From contig JACPNZ010000013.1 in NCBI GenBank assembly GCA_016185245.1, positions 1-64,000 on the forward strand: DNA of 64,000 nucleotides, in the 5' to 3' direction. The stretch comes from Hyphomicrobiales bacterium (GTDB lineage Bacteria; Pseudomonadota; Alphaproteobacteria; Rhizobiales; Aestuariivirgaceae). Of the stretch, positions 50,694 to 58,829 are shown in pieces (within the stretch, counting starts at the first letter, position 1; every line of letters begins with the position of its first letter). The translations under genes and the position numbers were made by a program. The notes beneath the pieces are model-generated. The model was given only the letters and a program-made list of their open reading frames with translations, was not told the origin of the DNA and did not search any database.

Positions 50694-53249
50694 ATGAGTT
50701 CCAACGTCATTACCGTCTACGACATCAACCGGGTGCGTCCGCCCAAGGCGCCGGGCCGCGACGATACGGCCGACCCGCATTTCGTGCCCGCACCCTGCCA
50801 GGTGGCCTGTCCGGTCGGCACCGATGCGCCCTCCTATATCGGCTTCATCTGGGAAGAGAAATACGCCGAGGCCTTCGAGGCGATCACCGCCACCAATCCG
50901 TTCTCCTCGATCTGCGGCAGGGTTTGCGATGCGCCCTGCGAGCCCGCCTGCCGCCGCGCCGACAGCGATGGCCCGATCGCCATCCGCAATCTGAAGCGCT
51001 ATGTCATGGACAAGCTCGGCAAGGACCATCATTTGCCAGCGGTCCAGGTCACCCGCAAGGAGACCGTCGCCGTCGTCGGCGCCGGCCCCGCCGGCCTCAC
51101 CGCCGCCCACGATCTCGCCGAGGCGGGCTTCGAGGTCCATGTCTACGAGATGATGGACAAGCCTGGCGGCATGATGGTGTGGGGTATTCCCGCCTTCCGC
51201 CTGCCGCCGGGCATCATCGAAGAGGACATGCAGCGCCTGTTCGACCATTGCCCGGGCATCAAGCTCCATTGCGGCGTCGCACTCGGCAAGGACGTGACCC
51301 TTGACCAATTGAAGACCCGCCACGCGGCGGTGCTGCTGACCATCGGCTCCTGGTGGGGCAAGCCGATGGGGATCGCCGGCGAGACCCACCCCAACGTGGT
51401 CGATGGCGTCGGCTTTCTCCGCCGCATCAATGCCGGCGAACGGCCGATCTTGCCCGAGAAAGTTCTGGTGGTGGGCGGCGGTGACGTCGCCATGGATGCC
51501 TGCCGGGCGGCTCTCCGCCTGCCCGGCGTCAAAGAGGTGAAGGTCGTCTACCGCCGCGGCCCCAAGGAAATTCCGGCCCGCAAGGAGGAACTGAAGCAGG
51601 CGATCGAGGAAAACATCGAGATCGTCTACAACACCCTGCCGGTCTCGGTGGTGAATGACGGGGGCCGCTTCGCGCTGCGCTGTGTCGAGACCCGCATGGG
51701 TGCTCCCGGCCCCGACGGCCGCCGCAAGCCGGAAACCGTTCAAGGTTCCGAGCGCGACTTCGACTGCGGCATGGTGATCATGGCGGTCGGCCAGAAGGCC
51801 GAGCTGGCGGAACTCGAAAAGGCCGGGCTGATGGCCGGCGACCGGGTGAAGACCGACTGGAACTCCATGCGCACCGCCGATCCAAAGATTTTTGCCGCCG
51901 GCGACGGCGCCTTCGGCGGCTCGACCATCGTCATGGCGATGATGCACGGCCACCGCGCCGCCCACTATGTGAAGGCCCATCTCGACGGCATCACGGAGCC
52001 GCTCGCCTATCGCACCCCCTACCGCACCCGCCATGTGGCCGCCGCCCAGGACATCAACTGGGAAATCTTCCCGCGCCGCGAACAGAAATTCAACGGGCTC
52101 GGCGCCAATCCTGTGGCCTTCCCGGAAATCGAGATGACCTATGACGACAAGACCGCCAAGGAAGAGGCGGCCCGCTGCTACCGCTGCGACGCCGAGACGG
52201 GCTCCGCCGACTATTCGGTGAGAGCCCGTGAGGACATCTTCGTCATGGCCCGCACCCCGGTCAGCGATCTTCGCACCCAGGCGGCGATCCTGCAGAAGCA
52301 CCTCAAGCCCAAGGACAATCCCTTCCCGGCAAATCACCATGCCTCGTTCGAGGACCTGGTGTTCCTGCCGGCCAATCTGTCGCGGCTGGTGATCGATCCC
52401 TATCGCGATGCCTGTAATGTGGCGACCGACCTGGCCTCCAGCGTCAAGCTCGACATTCCGGTGATCGCCGCCGGGCTCGATGCCCTGCCGGCAGATACCA
52501 AGCCCGCCCTTGGTGCAGCGCTTGCCAAAGTCGGCTCGGCCTATTTGGGGCGCGATGCCCTTCCCGGAAGCACCGCACCCTGGCTGCAGCTCATCGTTCT
52601 CGGCGAAGACAGGCCGGAGGCCGCTGCCGCCGCTCATGTTTATGTCCAGCCTGCGGGCTTCACGCCCTTCAAGGTGGAAAGACAGCCCGGCAAGCTCGTG
52701 GGTCTGGCGGCGCGCGCCAGTGAACTGGAGAAGGCCATTCCCTTCGCCCTGGAGAGGGGCTTCGACCTGATGCTGCTCGATGGCTCGGCCGGGATCGCGA
52801 CCGGCTGGCCGGAGCTCAAGGGCCATCCGGATTTCACCGTGCTGCGCGATGCCATGCGCATCCTCCGCCGCATGAACCGCGAGGAAGATATCGACTTTAT
52901 CTATTTCGGCGGCGTGCGCTCCGGCACCGACGTGGCCAAGCTCCTCGGCCTCGGCGCCAAGGCCGGCTGCATCGGCATGACCATGGCCCTGGCGCTCGGC
53001 GGCGAACTCGGCCCCGATGGGCTGCAGTTCTTCGGCGACCGCTCGCCCGACGAGCGCATCGATGCGGCGGCCTCGATCATCAACGCCATGTCGGCGGAAG
53101 CCTCGATCATGGCCCGCTGCACCGGCAAGACCGACGTGCGCAACATCGAGCCGGAAGATTTGCGGTCGATCACGCTGGCCAGCGCCCGGGCCTTCGGCGT
53201 GCCCCTGGCGGGCGCCAAGCGCGGCACGGTCATCGAAGCGGCCGAGTGA
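50694..53249 (+). CDS. GltD-type flavoprotein fused to a degenerate glutamate-synthase barrel
   Basis: An 851-aa protein. The N-terminal 540 residues resemble GltD: [4Fe-4S] Cys at 35, 39, 74, 78, 82 and 86, the FAD loop VVGAGPAGLTAAHDLA near 127-142, an NAD(P)H loop VLVVGGGDVAMDACRAAL near 258, and GDGAFGG. It should pass electrons from NAD(P)H to a partner oxidoreductase or synthase. Residues about 550-850 read as a second GlxD-like barrel (FEDLVFLPANLSRLV, DFIYFGGVRSGTDVAKLLGLG), but the Cys cluster and the GEGGM loop are missing. It probably serves as a structural or docking domain. It is the third gene of the synthase operon. Confidence 0.82.
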   Translation: MSSNVITVYDINRVRPPKAPGRDDTADPHFVPAPCQVACPVGTDAPSYIGFIWEEKYAEAFEAITATNPFSSICGRVCDAPCEPACRRADSDGPIAIRNLKRYVMDKLGKDHHLPAVQVTRKETVAVVGAGPAGLTAAHDLAEAGFEVHVYEMMDKPGGMMVWGIPAFRLPPGIIEEDMQRLFDHCPGIKLHCGVALGKDVTLDQLKTRHAAVLLTIGSWWGKPMGIAGETHPNVVDGVGFLRRINAGERPILPEKVLVVGGGDVAMDACRAALRLPGVKEVKVVYRRGPKEIPARKEELKQAIEENIEIVYNTLPVSVVNDGGRFALRCVETRMGAPGPDGRRKPETVQGSERDFDCGMVIMAVGQKAELAELEKAGLMAGDRVKTDWNSMRTADPKIFAAGDGAFGGSTIVMAMMHGHRAAHYVKAHLDGITEPLAYRTPYRTRHVAAAQDINWEIFPRREQKFNGLGANPVAFPEIEMTYDDKTAKEEAARCYRCDAETGSADYSVRAREDIFVMARTPVSDLRTQAAILQKHLKPKDNPFPANHHASFEDLVFLPANLSRLVIDPYRDACNVATDLASSVKLDIPVIAAGLDALPADTKPALGAALAKVGSAYLGRDALPGSTAPWLQLIVLGEDRPEAAAAAHVYVQPAGFTPFKVERQPGKLVGLAARASELEKAIPFALERGFDLMLLDGSAGIATGWPELKGHPDFTVLRDAMRILRRMNREEDIDFIYFGGVRSGTDVAKLLGLGAKAGCIGMTMALALGGELGPDGLQFFGDRSPDERIDAAASIINAMSAEASIMARCTGKTDVRNIEPEDLRSITLASARAFGVPLAGAKRGTVIEAAE

Positions 53250-53261
53250 GCCGTTTGTCTT

Positions 53262-53283
53262 CTCGCCGCGATAGCGGGACGAG
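53262..53283 (+). terminator. Hairpin after the synthase operon
   Basis: CTCGCCGC and GCGG(GA)CGAG form an eight-pair stem with a GATA loop and a 2-nt bulge, 13 bp after the GltD-type stop. No T-run follows, so it may be a transcript-end stabiliser rather than a Rho-independent terminator. Confidence 0.35.
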
Positions 53284-53367
53284 GACACAAGGCCAACACG
53301 TCAAGACACATTCTGCTCCAGATGTAGGGCCGGTCAGCCGCGATCGTGCCAGTGCTCAGACAAGATC

Positions 53368-53385
53368 GCCCCGATCACTCGGGGC
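53368..53385. repeat. Perfect GC hairpin in the intergenic gap
   Basis: GCCCCGA-TCAC-TCGGGGC has perfect 7-bp arms and a 4-nt loop. It lies between convergent genes and could stop transcription from either side. No T-run is next to it. Confidence 0.4.
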
Positions 53386-53557
53386 GGGCCAAGGCCGACA
53401 CCGTATTTCGCCATCTTTGCGGGTGGCGGCGGGCGCACAAATCAGTCGCTTCGGGAATCCTCATCCGATTCAGTCAAAAACAGGCGTGCTCCAGAATAGC
53501 AACGACAGCTGGCGCTCTAGGAATCAGGCCAGACCGCAATCTTCATATGGCAAGTCA

Positions 53558-54439
53558 CTAACGCCGCCGCTCCAGCAGGCTGAAAAAGACGACAGTCATT
53601 GCGAGCACGACGAGCAGAAGGACGAACGATGCGGCTGACCCCTCGTTCAATGAAAGACCGAGGAAGGCACGGCGATAGGCGAAGAAACTAAGAACCTCCG
53701 TCGAGGTTCCGGGCCCGCCCTTGGTCAGCACATAGGGCAGGTCATAGGTGCGGAATTCATTGATGAGCTGGATCACCACCGTAATCATGGCCACGGGTCT
53801 CAACATGGGCAAGGTAATATACCAGAATTGCTGCAGACTGCTGGCGCCGTCAACTTCGGCCGCCTCGTAAGGGTCCTGCGGGAGGGCGGCCAGCCCTGCG
53901 GCCAGGATGAGAACCACGAAGGACATCTGCTGCCAGATGTCGATCGCCGCCATCGTCCACAGTGCAAGTGCCGGAGATCCGAGCCAATCGACGCGGGGCA
54001 GGCCACCCACTTCCAGCAGATGATTGGCAATGCCGAGATTGGGCTGCAGCAGCATGCGCCAGATGAGCGACACGCTGACGGGCGACATCGCCATTGGGAT
54101 TGTCAGGATCGCGAAATAGATGGGCTTGGTCCGGACCGTGCGATTGAGCAACAGGGCGATGCCGAGACCGATCAAAAATTCCCCGGCAACCGTTACAACG
54201 GAATAGACCACGGTGAGCCGTGTCGCGTCCCAGAAGCGCTGGTCGCCCATCACGGACGCGAAATTGGCGAGACCGATGAATGGGCTTAGTTCGGGATGGA
54301 GAAGTGTCTGGGATGAAAAGGCGAGTAGGGCCGCATAGATCAACGGGAAGCCCATCACGATGGCCAGCGCCGAGAAACCCGGAAGAGCGAAAGCCCAGCC
54401 GGTTTTCCATTCGCGATCGAGATTGGCGATCCATTGCAT
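53558..54439 (-). CDS. Sugar ABC transporter permease (MalF-like)
   Basis: A 293-aa permease with six helices. PLIYAALLAFSSQTLLHP follows the first helix, and the EAA loop is EAAEVDGASSLQQFWYITLPML. Members of this CUT1 class import oligosaccharides or polyols with a MalG partner. Its third-position GC appears lower than neighbouring genes. It lies after the SBP gene rather than before MalG, an unusual order. Confidence 0.9.
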   Translation of the reverse strand: MQWIANLDREWKTGWAFALPGFSALAIVMGFPLIYAALLAFSSQTLLHPELSPFIGLANFASVMGDQRFWDATRLTVVYSVVTVAGEFLIGLGIALLLNRTVRTKPIYFAILTIPMAMSPVSVSLIWRMLLQPNLGIANHLLEVGGLPRVDWLGSPALALWTMAAIDIWQQMSFVVLILAAGLAALPQDPYEAAEVDGASSLQQFWYITLPMLRPVAMITVVIQLINEFRTYDLPYVLTKGGPGTSTEVLSFFAYRRAFLGLSLNEGSAASFVLLLVVLAMTVVFFSLLERRR

Positions 54440-54513
54440 CTCGGTAGTTTCCGGCCCTTGCCTGTGCGGTGGATGACGCGCCCAGCCGATGCCGGGCGCG
54501 TCTTGTTGGTGAC

Positions 54514-55794
54514 TTACTTCTTCATCAGGTCTTCAAGACCCTTGGCCGCCGCCTTGAGTGCATCTTCCGATTTCGCCTGACCGCCCGCCGCCAGCGACAG
54601 CTGGGCACCCAGCGTGTCCTCGTACTGGGCGGAGTAGGTGAAGATCGGGAATGACTTGCCGCCGGAGACGATGTCCATGGCCGACTTGTAATAGGGATAC
54701 TTGGCGAGGACTTCGGCGTTTTCATAGACGTCGGCGCGCACCGGAGCGTGCCCCTTCAGCGCGCGCTGCACCGAGATTTCCTTGCTCTGCACCCACTGCA
54801 TGAAGGTCCAGGCCGCGGCCTGGGATTCAGCAGAGGTGTTTTTCGGAATGCCCCAGCCCCAGCCGCCGCTTTCGCCGCTGCCTCCCGGCATCGGGGCCAG
54901 CGTCACCTTGCCGGCCGCCTTCGGACACTTTGCGGCATTATCGATCTGCGGCAGCATCCACCAGTAGGTGACCATGCTGAAGGCCTCGCCGCTGCACATC
55001 AGCCGCAGCGTGTCGTCGAGCGTCGCCGAGAGCGCGCCCTGCTGGGCGCCGTTCTGGATATTGTCGACATAGAGGTCGAGCGCCTTCTTGCCCTCGGCGC
55101 TGTCGAGCGTCACCTTGCCGCTGCCATCGACATAGGAGCCGCCGGCGGAGAACAGGTAGTTCGAGAATTCCATGCTGTTTGGATCGCCACGTTGGCCCTG
55201 CATGGCCGCACCCGCCACGCCGGCATTTGCCTTCATGAACTTGGCGATCTGCACATATTCCTCAAGCGTCTTGGGCGGCGCCAGATCGGTCTTGAACTGC
55301 GCCTTGTAGGAGTCCTTCAGCTTGGCGTCGTTCAGCAGGTCGGTGCGGTAGATCAGACCCATGGAATAATTGTACATGGGCAGCAGCTTGGTATCCGAAG
55401 CCGTGCCGCCGAGCAGCGTGAAGGTCGAGGGGATGAACGCCGAGGTATCGTACTTCGACTGCTCGATCAGCGGCTTGAGGTCGACGAGCCAGCCGGCCTT
55501 GGGAAACTCGCCGGCCCACAGGAAGTCCACTTCCAGCAGATTGTAGAAGCTTTCGGGTGCGGTCAGCTGCGCCACCAGCTTGTCATGCATGTCGCCATAG
55601 CCGATCTTTTCGAATTCGACATGGATGCCAGTCTGCTTTTCGAAATCCGGCAGCATGGATTCGATGATCTGGGTTTCCGGTACGTCCTCCATTAGGGCGC
55701 GCAGGGTAACGCCATCGGCGCGGGCCATGCCCGTCATTGCGATCAATGCACCGAGGCTTGCCCCGGCAAGAAGTTTGTAAGTGCGAAGCATCAT
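54514..55794 (-). CDS. Sugar ABC transporter substrate-binding protein (family 1)
   Basis: A 426-aa periplasmic binding protein with a Sec signal (MLRTYKLLAGASLGALIAMTGMARA, cleavage about residue 26). TGIHVEFEKIGYGDMHDKLVAQL and KAALDLYVDNIQ-like (KKALDLYVDNIQNGA) segments mark the extracellular solute-binding family 1. The solute is likely a sugar or polyol. The alternate start is MLRT at 55791. The gene lies between the two permease genes. Confidence 0.9.
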   Translation of the reverse strand: MMLRTYKLLAGASLGALIAMTGMARADGVTLRALMEDVPETQIIESMLPDFEKQTGIHVEFEKIGYGDMHDKLVAQLTAPESFYNLLEVDFLWAGEFPKAGWLVDLKPLIEQSKYDTSAFIPSTFTLLGGTASDTKLLPMYNYSMGLIYRTDLLNDAKLKDSYKAQFKTDLAPPKTLEEYVQIAKFMKANAGVAGAAMQGQRGDPNSMEFSNYLFSAGGSYVDGSGKVTLDSAEGKKALDLYVDNIQNGAQQGALSATLDDTLRLMCSGEAFSMVTYWWMLPQIDNAAKCPKAAGKVTLAPMPGGSGESGGWGWGIPKNTSAESQAAAWTFMQWVQSKEISVQRALKGHAPVRADVYENAEVLAKYPYYKSAMDIVSGGKSFPIFTYSAQYEDTLGAQLSLAAGGQAKSEDALKAAAKGLEDLMKK

Positions 55795-55801
55795 GTCCTC
55801 C

Positions 55802-55810
55802 TGTTTGAAC
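55802..55810 (+). promoter_or_regulatory. Single half-site like the DeoR decamers
   Basis: TGTTTGAAC occurs in the 67-bp gap before the SBP gene, followed 2 bp later by TGTTC. It resembles the tandem decamers at 58753 and 57846. A match this short could be chance. Confidence 0.25.
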
Positions 55811-55861
55811 TCTGTTCTGGTTGAACCGTTTCATGGCCCCGATTCCGGGCTATCCGGACTC

Positions 55862-56662
55862 TCATTTGACACTCCCGAATGTGAGTCCCTGGATGATGAA
55901 GCGCTGGATGAAGCGCGATGCGATGACCAGCGGTAGGATGGCGAGCACCACGCCCGCCGATACCTTGCCGATCTGAACGCCGTTGGAGGTTTGCAAGGCC
56001 GCGAGCGCTACCGGAATGGTGGATGTCCTGGGCCCGCTCAGCACCAGTGCAAAGAGAAACTCGTTCCATGACAGGATGAAGCCCAGGACGCCTGCGGCCG
56101 CGAGGCCCGGCAGCGACACCGGCAGCACGATGCGCCAGAAGGCCCCCCAGGCCGTGGTGCCGTCGGTCATGGCGGCCCATTCGAGATCGACCGGAATGCC
56201 TTTGAAAAATCCCATCAGGATCCACGAGAGGAACGGCAGGTTGAGGGCGGAATAGACGATGACGAGGCCGGTCAGCGAATTGGTGAGCCCGACGCCGCGC
56301 AGGATCGCGAAGGCGGGCAGCACCAGGGCCACCGGCGGCAGCATCTGCGTCGCCAGCACCAGGAAGCGGGCAAAGCGGCCGCCGGTCTGGAAGCGCGCGA
56401 AGGCATAGCCGGTGGTGGCGGCGAAGGGCAGAGCCAGCAAGACCGAACCGACCGAGACGATGATGCTGTTCAGGTAGAATGTGCCGAAATGGTTCTTGGC
56501 AAACAGGTCGGCGTAGTTGCCGGTGGTGAAGGCCGGCATGAGGTCGGTGCTGTAGGACAGGCTTTCCGGAACCAGACTGGTGCGCAGCACCCACAGCGGC
56601 GGCAGCAGGATCACCGCGACGGCGAGGAGCAGGCCGAAATGCAGTCCGAACTTGCGCATCAC
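55862..56662 (-). CDS. Sugar ABC transporter permease (MalG-like)
   Basis: A 266-aa permease with six helices. The family signs are the periplasmic loop after LLLAVAVILLPPLWVLRTSL and the EAA loop DGTTAWGAFWRIVLPVSLPGL. It ends FIQGLTFGSVK-like (RFIIQGLTFGSVK), as in MalG/UgpE relatives. It is 16 bp downstream of the ATPase gene. Confidence 0.92.
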   Translation of the reverse strand: MMRKFGLHFGLLLAVAVILLPPLWVLRTSLVPESLSYSTDLMPAFTTGNYADLFAKNHFGTFYLNSIIVSVGSVLLALPFAATTGYAFARFQTGGRFARFLVLATQMLPPVALVLPAFAILRGVGLTNSLTGLVIVYSALNLPFLSWILMGFFKGIPVDLEWAAMTDGTTAWGAFWRIVLPVSLPGLAAAGVLGFILSWNEFLFALVLSGPRTSTIPVALAALQTSNGVQIGKVSAGVVLAILPLVIASRFIQRFIIQGLTFGSVK

Positions 56663-56678
56663 CCCTCCCTTCCGCCGG

Positions 56679-57818
56679 TCATGGCGCGATCCGCGTGACC
56701 GGCAGCGGCGGCCGGGCTATCACCTTTGTGGTCTCGACATCGAACAGGTGCATGGGCCGCGCATCGACGTACAGCGTGACCGACGATCCGATGGCCGCAC
56801 GGAAATGCCGGGTGAGGCGCGCGGCGATCTCGATGGGGCGCGTCTGGCCCAGTTGTCCGATCAGGATGTTTTCCGGCCCCAGCGCCTCGATGGCGACGAC
56901 CTTGACGGTGACCGGATGATAATGTGGCTCCTGCGGGCTCTCGTAGAAATCCTCGCTGCGCACGCCGAAGATGACCGGCTTGCCGGCATATCCGGCATAG
57001 GCGGCGCGATGCATGTCCGGCACCGGGAAGATCTCGTCGCAGGCCTTCACGCTGAGCGCGCCGCCGCCTGCTTCCACCAGCTCACCCGCAATCAGGTTCA
57101 TCGGCGGGCTGGCGAGGAACTTCGCCACGAAGGTATCCGCCGGATTGGCGTAGACCTCGAGCGGCGCCCCGGCCTGGATGAGCCGGCCCTCGCGCATGAT
57201 GCAGATGCGATCGCCCATGGTCATGGCTTCGACCTGATCGTGGGTGACATGGACGGTGGTGCGGCCGAGGCGCCGGTGCAGCTTCACCAGTTCAAGGCGC
57301 ATCTCGGCACGGAGCTGCGCATCGAGGTTGGACAGGGGTTCGTCGAGCAGGAAGGCCTGGGGGTCGCGGACGATGGCGCGTCCCAAGGCCACGCGCTGGC
57401 GCTGGCCGCCCGAGAGGGCCCCGGGCTTGCGGTCGAGAAGTCCGGTCAGGCCCAGCAACTCGACAGCCTCCTGTACCTTCGTCTCGATCTCGGCGGCGGC
57501 GGCTCCGCGCATCTTGATGCCGAACGCCATGTTCTGCCACACCGTCATGTGAGGATAGAGGGCATAGCTTTGGAAGACCACCGCGATATTGCGGTCGCGC
57601 GGCGCCACATTGTTCACCAGCTGGCCGGCGATCCGCACTTCGCCGCTGGAAATTCCTTCAAGCCCGGCGATGGTGCGGAGCAGCGTGGACTTGCCGCAGC
57701 CGGAAGGCCCGAGGAAGATGATGAACTCGCCGTCCTCGATCCTGAGATCGACGTCGCGCACGCCGACGATCCCGTTGGCGTAGAGCTTCGAGACCCGGCT
57801 CAGCTCAATCGATGCCAT
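56679..57818 (-). CDS. Sugar ABC transporter ATPase (UgpC/MalK-like)
   Basis: A 379-aa ATPase with Walker A GPSGCGKST, Q-loop VFQSYALYPHMTV, signature LSGGQRQR, Walker B FLLDEPLSNLD and a C-terminal TOBE region (residues about 240-370). First gene of the transporter unit after a 69-bp gap with DeoR-type decamers. It energises the MalF/MalG-like permease pair. Confidence 0.93.
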   Translation of the reverse strand: MASIELSRVSKLYANGIVGVRDVDLRIEDGEFIIFLGPSGCGKSTLLRTIAGLEGISSGEVRIAGQLVNNVAPRDRNIAVVFQSYALYPHMTVWQNMAFGIKMRGAAAAEIETKVQEAVELLGLTGLLDRKPGALSGGQRQRVALGRAIVRDPQAFLLDEPLSNLDAQLRAEMRLELVKLHRRLGRTTVHVTHDQVEAMTMGDRICIMREGRLIQAGAPLEVYANPADTFVAKFLASPPMNLIAGELVEAGGGALSVKACDEIFPVPDMHRAAYAGYAGKPVIFGVRSEDFYESPQEPHYHPVTVKVVAIEALGPENILIGQLGQTRPIEIAARLTRHFRAAIGSSVTLYVDARPMHLFDVETTKVIARPPLPVTRIAP

Positions 57819-57845
57819 GTCCCAATCCCAAAGACTCCAGAACCA

Positions 57846-57865
57846 AATTCAAACATTATCGAACA
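57846..57865 (-). promoter_or_regulatory. Tandem decamer candidate operator before the transporter genes
   Basis: On the minus strand the gap reads TGTTCGATAA then TGTTTGAATT, two decamers in direct orientation. The second is identical to each of the two units at 58753-58772. GlpR/DeoR-type regulators bind TGTTCGA-like half-sites, so the DeoR-family product encoded nearby is the likely ligand. Confidence 0.55.
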
Positions 57866-57887
57866 TAATGGAAAGTATCCGTCCGTG

Positions 57888-58676
57888 TCATGCCATATAC
57901 ACGCCGCCGGTCACGTTGACGCCCTGGCCGGTCATGAACCTGGCGCTGTCGGAGCACAGAAACACCACCACGTCCGCCACGTCTTCCGGCGTTTCGAGTC
58001 GTCCGAGCGGCGTCTGGGCCACATATTCCTTCACCACCTGTTCCGGCGCAATGCCACGAAGCTTGGCCTCCCACTCGACCTCGCGCGACTGCATGCCAGT
58101 CTTGACGAAACCGGGGCAAACGGCATTGACCCGGATGCCCTTGGGCGCCAGCTCGCGGGCCAACCCTTGAGTCCAGCCGAGCACGGCGAACTTGCTCGCC
58201 GAATAGTGAGCCAGCAGCGGCGCGCCGACCTTGGCGGCCAGCGACGCCGTGTTGACGATGGTTCCCGCACCCTGCGCGATGAAGCGCCGCGCCGCAATCT
58301 GATTGGTCAGGAACACGCCCCGCGTGTTCACCGAGAAATTGAAATCCCACTCCTCGTCGGTGAGGTCGATGGCATGCTGCATGGTCGAAACGCCGGCATT
58401 GGCAATCAGGATGTCATAGCCGCCGAACAGCTTCTCGACGCTGGCGAAAGCCGTTTCCACGGCGGCGCGCTTGCTGACGTCGATCGCCATGGCTGCTGCG
58501 CCGCCGCGGAGATCTGCGGCGGTCTTTTCCGCGGCCGGCAGATTGATGTCGCAAACCGCCACGCGCACGCCCTGGCGTCCAAGCGCCATGGCCATGGCGC
58601 GCCCGATGCCGCTTCCGGCACCCGTGACGACGGCGCGTTTTCCGGAGAGTTCAGGAAAGGTTGGCGAAGTGGACAC
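57888..58676 (-). CDS. SDR-family sugar/polyol dehydrogenase
   Basis: A 262-aa classical SDR from GTG 58676. The NAD(P) loop is TGAGSGIGRAM, with NAG as IANAGVS, Ser in NTASLAAKVG, and a canonical YSASK. The GTG is preceded by GGAG, and the extended ORF-track frame runs antisense through the DeoR gene, so it is rejected. It probably oxidises or reduces a sugar or polyol for the FGGY kinase pathway. Divergent from the DeoR gene and followed by the ABC importer. Confidence 0.85.
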   Translation of the reverse strand: MSTSPTFPELSGKRAVVTGAGSGIGRAMAMALGRQGVRVAVCDINLPAAEKTAADLRGGAAAMAIDVSKRAAVETAFASVEKLFGGYDILIANAGVSTMQHAIDLTDEEWDFNFSVNTRGVFLTNQIAARRFIAQGAGTIVNTASLAAKVGAPLLAHYSASKFAVLGWTQGLARELAPKGIRVNAVCPGFVKTGMQSREVEWEAKLRGIAPEQVVKEYVAQTPLGRLETPEDVADVVVFLCSDSARFMTGQGVNVTGGVYMA

Positions 58677-58752
58677 GATCAGCTCCAGGCCATGCGCGAT
58701 GAGGATAGAGCGCAGTATAGGATTACAAAATCGCACAATGCAAGAGGACGGG

Positions 58753-58772
58753 TGTTTGAATTTGTTTGAATT
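58753..58772 (+). promoter_or_regulatory. Perfect tandem decamers, candidate DeoR operator
   Basis: Two copies of TGTTTGAATT lie head to tail in the divergent region between the SDR and DeoR genes. They overlap the minus-35 of the DeoR promoter candidate. The sites match a third unit before the transporter genes. Confidence 0.6.
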
Positions 58773-58783
58773 CTTGCTACACT
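58756..58783 (+). promoter_or_regulatory. Candidate promoter of the deoR-btpA-kinase operon
   Basis: TTGAAT at 58756-58761 and TACACT at 58778-58783 are separated by 16 bp. The minus-35 lies within the repeated decamers. A GGGAG precedes the DeoR start by about nine bases. Confidence 0.45.
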
Positions 58784-58829
58784 GCGTCATGCGGCATATG
58801 GACTGCCGCAATCGCGGGAGATGCAAGGG

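Larger units (their letters stand above)
53250..53557. other. Gene-free gap between two convergent operons
   Basis: 308 bp between the GltD-type gene and the ABC permease gene. It holds two GC hairpins (53262-53283 and 53368-53385) and a weak GGAATC/GATTC inverted repeat near 53455. A 71-codon ORF at 53346 is not convincing. Otherwise I see nothing coding. Confidence 0.5.

Noticed and set aside
53346-53561. 71-aa ORF in the intergenic gap
   Set aside because: No start signal, domain or protein-like composition, and it overlaps the hairpin and the permease 3' end.
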